Assembly (NCBI GenBank): GCA_030447145.1
Contig: JAUJLY010000026.1
Coordinates: 1-14,411 of the forward strand
DNA: 14,411 nt
Source of the DNA: Thermomicrobiales bacterium
Lineage (GTDB): Bacteria; Chloroflexota; Chloroflexia; Thermomicrobiales; UBA6265
Direction of reading: 5' to 3'
Below are positions 12,514-14,411 of the stretch, piece after piece (position 1 is the stretch's first letter; every line of letters starts with the position of its first letter). A program made the position numbers and the translations under genes. Below the pieces are notes generated by a model, which was not told the origin of the DNA, ran no database searches, and saw nothing but the letters and a program-made list of their open reading frames with translations.

Positions 12514-14238
12514 CTATGCGGAGGGTGCCAACTCGGCAAGCAACCGGTCGACGAAACCGCGCACATGACCCACAACACCATCCAGGGGAACGAGCTCAGC
12601 ATCGGGCTCGGTGCGCAATTTCATCTCAACTTCGTTGTTGTCCAACGTGCGCCGGCTGATCGAGAGCCTGACCGGATTACCGATCAAGTCTGCATCGTTG
12701 AACTTCACGCCCGGCCGCTCACCCCGGTCATCGTAGAGCACCTCGATACCTGCTGCCTGCAGATCCGCATAGAGCTGGTCCGTCGCGGCACGGACGTCAT
12801 CGTCCTTGCCGATCGTCAACAGTGAGACATGGAACGGGGCGATCGAGATCGGCCAGACGATGCCGCGATCGTCGTAATTCTGCTCGACGACAGATGCGGC
12901 CGAACGGCCAATGCCGATGCCATAGGACCCCATCACCACCGGCTGGGCCTTGCCGTTCTGGTCGAGATAGGTCGCGCCCATCGCAGTCGTGTAACGGGTG
13001 CCGAGCTTGAAGATGTTACCCACCTCGATGGCGCGCCGGGCCTGCATCGGCGTGCCGCATATTGGGCAGCGCGCGCCCTCAGTGGCGGCCGCGATATCGG
13101 CGACGACCTCTGCCTCGTAGTCCCGCCCGAGGTTGACATTCCTCACGTGCCAGCCCGGACGATTCGCACCGGCGACCAGGTTCGGCGAGCGAACGACGCT
13201 TTGATCGGCAACGATCAGGCAGTCTTTCACACCAAGCGGCGAGCCGTATCCCGGTTCTGCGCCGATCGCCTTGATCTCCTCGGCTGTTGCCGGAATAAGC
13301 TCGGACTCCCTGATGGCGTTCCGGAGCTTTGTCTCGTTCACATCGAGATCGCCCCGGATGACAACGAAGATGAACTTGCCGGTACCGGACTTGTAGAAGA
13401 CAGCCTTTGCGGTTCGGCTCAGTGGGAATTCCAGTTGATCAGCCAGCGCCTGGATCGTCGGCGCATTCGGCGTCTCAACGTCCTCCATTGGCAGGAGTTC
13501 TTCCCTTTCCGGTGTATCGGCCTGGAACTCCGCCACCTCCCGGTTCGCGGCGTAATCGCCGTTGGGACAAATGAGGATGATGTCCTCACCGTGGGGCGAG
13601 AATGCCATGTACTCATCGGATGCGGAGCCGCCCATCATGCCGACATCGGCACCAACCCGGATAAAATCCAGGCCCAGCCGCTCGAAGATGCGCGTATAGG
13701 CGATCGCATGTTGGCGGTAGGACTCATCCAGCCCGGCCTCGTCGGCATCGAGCGAGTACGAATCCTTCATCGTGAACTCACGCACCCGGATGAGCCCGCC
13801 TCGCGCTCGTGGCTCATCACGGAACTTGGACTGCAGATGGTAGATGATCTGTGGCAGCTGCTTGTAGGAACTGACCTCGGTGCCGGTCAGGTCCGTGACA
13901 ACCTCTTCATGGGTCATCGCCAGCACCATGTCCCGATCGCCCCGATCCTTGAGACGCACCATCTCGGGACCGATCGCATCGAACCGGCCGGATCGCCGCC
14001 AGACATCCGCCGGATGAACGAACGGCATGAGCATCTCCTGCCCACCGATCGCGTCCATTTCCTCGCGGACGATCTGCTCAACCTTGCGGATAACGCGATA
14101 CCCCAACGGCAGCAGGCTGTAGATACCTGCGCCCAGGGGACGGATCATCGCGGCACGCACCATCAGCTGATGACTTGGGAACTCAGCATCTGCCGGAGCT
14201 TCGCGAATTGTCCGTCCAAAGAGATGCGCCATCCGCAT
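12514..14238 (-). CDS. proS: Prolyl-tRNA synthetase, bacterial type with editing domain
   Basis: 574 residues, normal for bacterial ProRS (565-580). Class II aminoacyl-tRNA synthetase that charges tRNA-Pro with proline in the cytoplasm. The N-terminus runs PSHQLMVRAAMIRPLGAGIYSLLPLG. Motif 2 is visible as KFRDEPRARGGLIRVREFTMKD and the MTHEE substrate-loop segment is present. The INS editing domain, which removes mischarged alanine, runs from GSASDEYMAF to about CPICGTPM. It is followed by RAIEVGNIFKLG, motif 3 GSYGIGIGRSAASVVEQ and the C-terminal anticodon-binding domain (VSLLTIGKDDDVRAA to NEVEMKL). ATG 14238 is chosen because AGGAGG (minus strand; 14250-14255) lies 11 bases upstream and because the family begins with M-x-x-x-x-FG-x-T. 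The frame stays open upstream to 14373, but those residues look non-coding. It precedes typA on the same strand with its own terminator hairpins, so co-transcription is doubtful. Confidence 0.97.
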   Translation of the reverse strand: MRMAHLFGRTIREAPADAEFPSHQLMVRAAMIRPLGAGIYSLLPLGYRVIRKVEQIVREEMDAIGGQEMLMPFVHPADVWRRSGRFDAIGPEMVRLKDRGDRDMVLAMTHEEVVTDLTGTEVSSYKQLPQIIYHLQSKFRDEPRARGGLIRVREFTMKDSYSLDADEAGLDESYRQHAIAYTRIFERLGLDFIRVGADVGMMGGSASDEYMAFSPHGEDIILICPNGDYAANREVAEFQADTPEREELLPMEDVETPNAPTIQALADQLEFPLSRTAKAVFYKSGTGKFIFVVIRGDLDVNETKLRNAIRESELIPATAEEIKAIGAEPGYGSPLGVKDCLIVADQSVVRSPNLVAGANRPGWHVRNVNLGRDYEAEVVADIAAATEGARCPICGTPMQARRAIEVGNIFKLGTRYTTAMGATYLDQNGKAQPVVMGSYGIGIGRSAASVVEQNYDDRGIVWPISIAPFHVSLLTIGKDDDVRAATDQLYADLQAAGIEVLYDDRGERPGVKFNDADLIGNPVRLSISRRTLDNNEVEMKLRTEPDAELVPLDGVVGHVRGFVDRLLAELAPSA

Positions 14239-14280
14239 GGCTGTGCTGTCCTCCTGAATGCTCACGCATCCATCACTCAT

Positions 14281-14302
14281 GCCCTCGTTTCGACTGGAGG
14301 GC
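14281..14302 (-). promoter_or_regulatory. Leader hairpin upstream of proS
   Basis: GCCCTC (14281-14286) pairs with GAGGGC (14297-14302) around a ten-base loop, 42 bases before the proS start on the minus strand. A second small hairpin, CACCC/GGGTG, lies at 14367-14384. No T-box conserved element is present, so a link to tRNA sensing is not supported. The role is unknown. Confidence 0.25.
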
Positions 14303-14411
14303 TCCTGCATCCGAAAGAATACAGGGTTACATGCGTATGTACTCGCGCAAAGCTGCCAAGGGTTAGCACCCAAAGCTGTGGGTGTATAACAAGTCTTGGG
14401 GTGGATGTGAG

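Noticed and set aside
14239..14411. T-box leader before proS
   Set aside because: There are small hairpins but no T-box conserved sequence or antiterminator/terminator pair.
1..14411. CRISPR arrays, tRNA or rRNA genes, transposases, integrases or a defence cassette
   Set aside because: No regular repeat-spacer series, no tRNA cloverleaf signatures in the gaps, and no mobile-element proteins in any frame read.

Overview
The window looks like a stretch of chromosome from a GC-rich bacterium. My best guess is the Chloroflexota, class Thermomicrobia (Sphaerobacter/Nitrolancea-like). That rests on gene content, on the frequent GTG/TTG starts and on the flavour of the proteins, not on any search. 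Most genes are chromosomal housekeeping or maintenance genes: a YggT-type membrane protein, a MutS-type ATPase, an FAD disulfide oxidoreductase, a Nudix hydrolase, a ferritin-like protein, an ArsR-type regulator, TypA/BipA and prolyl-tRNA synthetase.

Layout. Bases 1-604 (+) hold the 3' end of a YggT family gene and a 73-residue membrane protein. Bases 660-4046 (-) hold a membrane-anchored MutS-family ATPase and a mercuric-reductase-like flavoprotein, separated by 150 bases. A Nudix hydrolase with a zinc ribbon (4199-4693, +) diverges from the flavoprotein. Bases 4760-4912 are the first 51 codons of trpS, with start codon, ribosome binding site and HIGH motif intact. The homology then stops abruptly, and 200 bases later a ROK-family sugar kinase homologue begins (5120-6172, +).

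Bases 6173-8551 form an accessory-looking segment. It is gene-poor, visibly richer in A+T in parts, and has a probable gene fragment, an imperfect direct repeat and a single convincing gene, a spherulin-4/GH135-like protein (7140-7847, +). It ends with a structured stretch and a strong intrinsic terminator (8167-8307).

From 8552 ordinary chromosome resumes: a ferritin-like protein (-) divergent from a winged-helix regulator (+), which converges on typA (-). A perfect 36-bp palindrome lies between the last two. proS (-) lies upstream of typA and runs almost to the window end.

Working together: no operon-level pathway is evident. The left (2-4693) and right (8552-14238) blocks look vertically inherited. 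The middle (about 4913-8551) looks like a site of rearrangement that cut trpS and brought in or left behind carbohydrate-related genes (ROK kinase, spherulin-4 glycoside-hydrolase-like protein). At least seven gene ends carry GC-rich hairpins without a following T-run, which suggests the usual terminator form here is a hairpin without a U-tract. I found no clear new defence or mobile system. The most unusual points are the truncated trpS, the leaderless spherulin-4 protein in a decayed neighbourhood, the membrane-bound MutS-type ATPase and the structured stretch before the 8271-8307 terminator.
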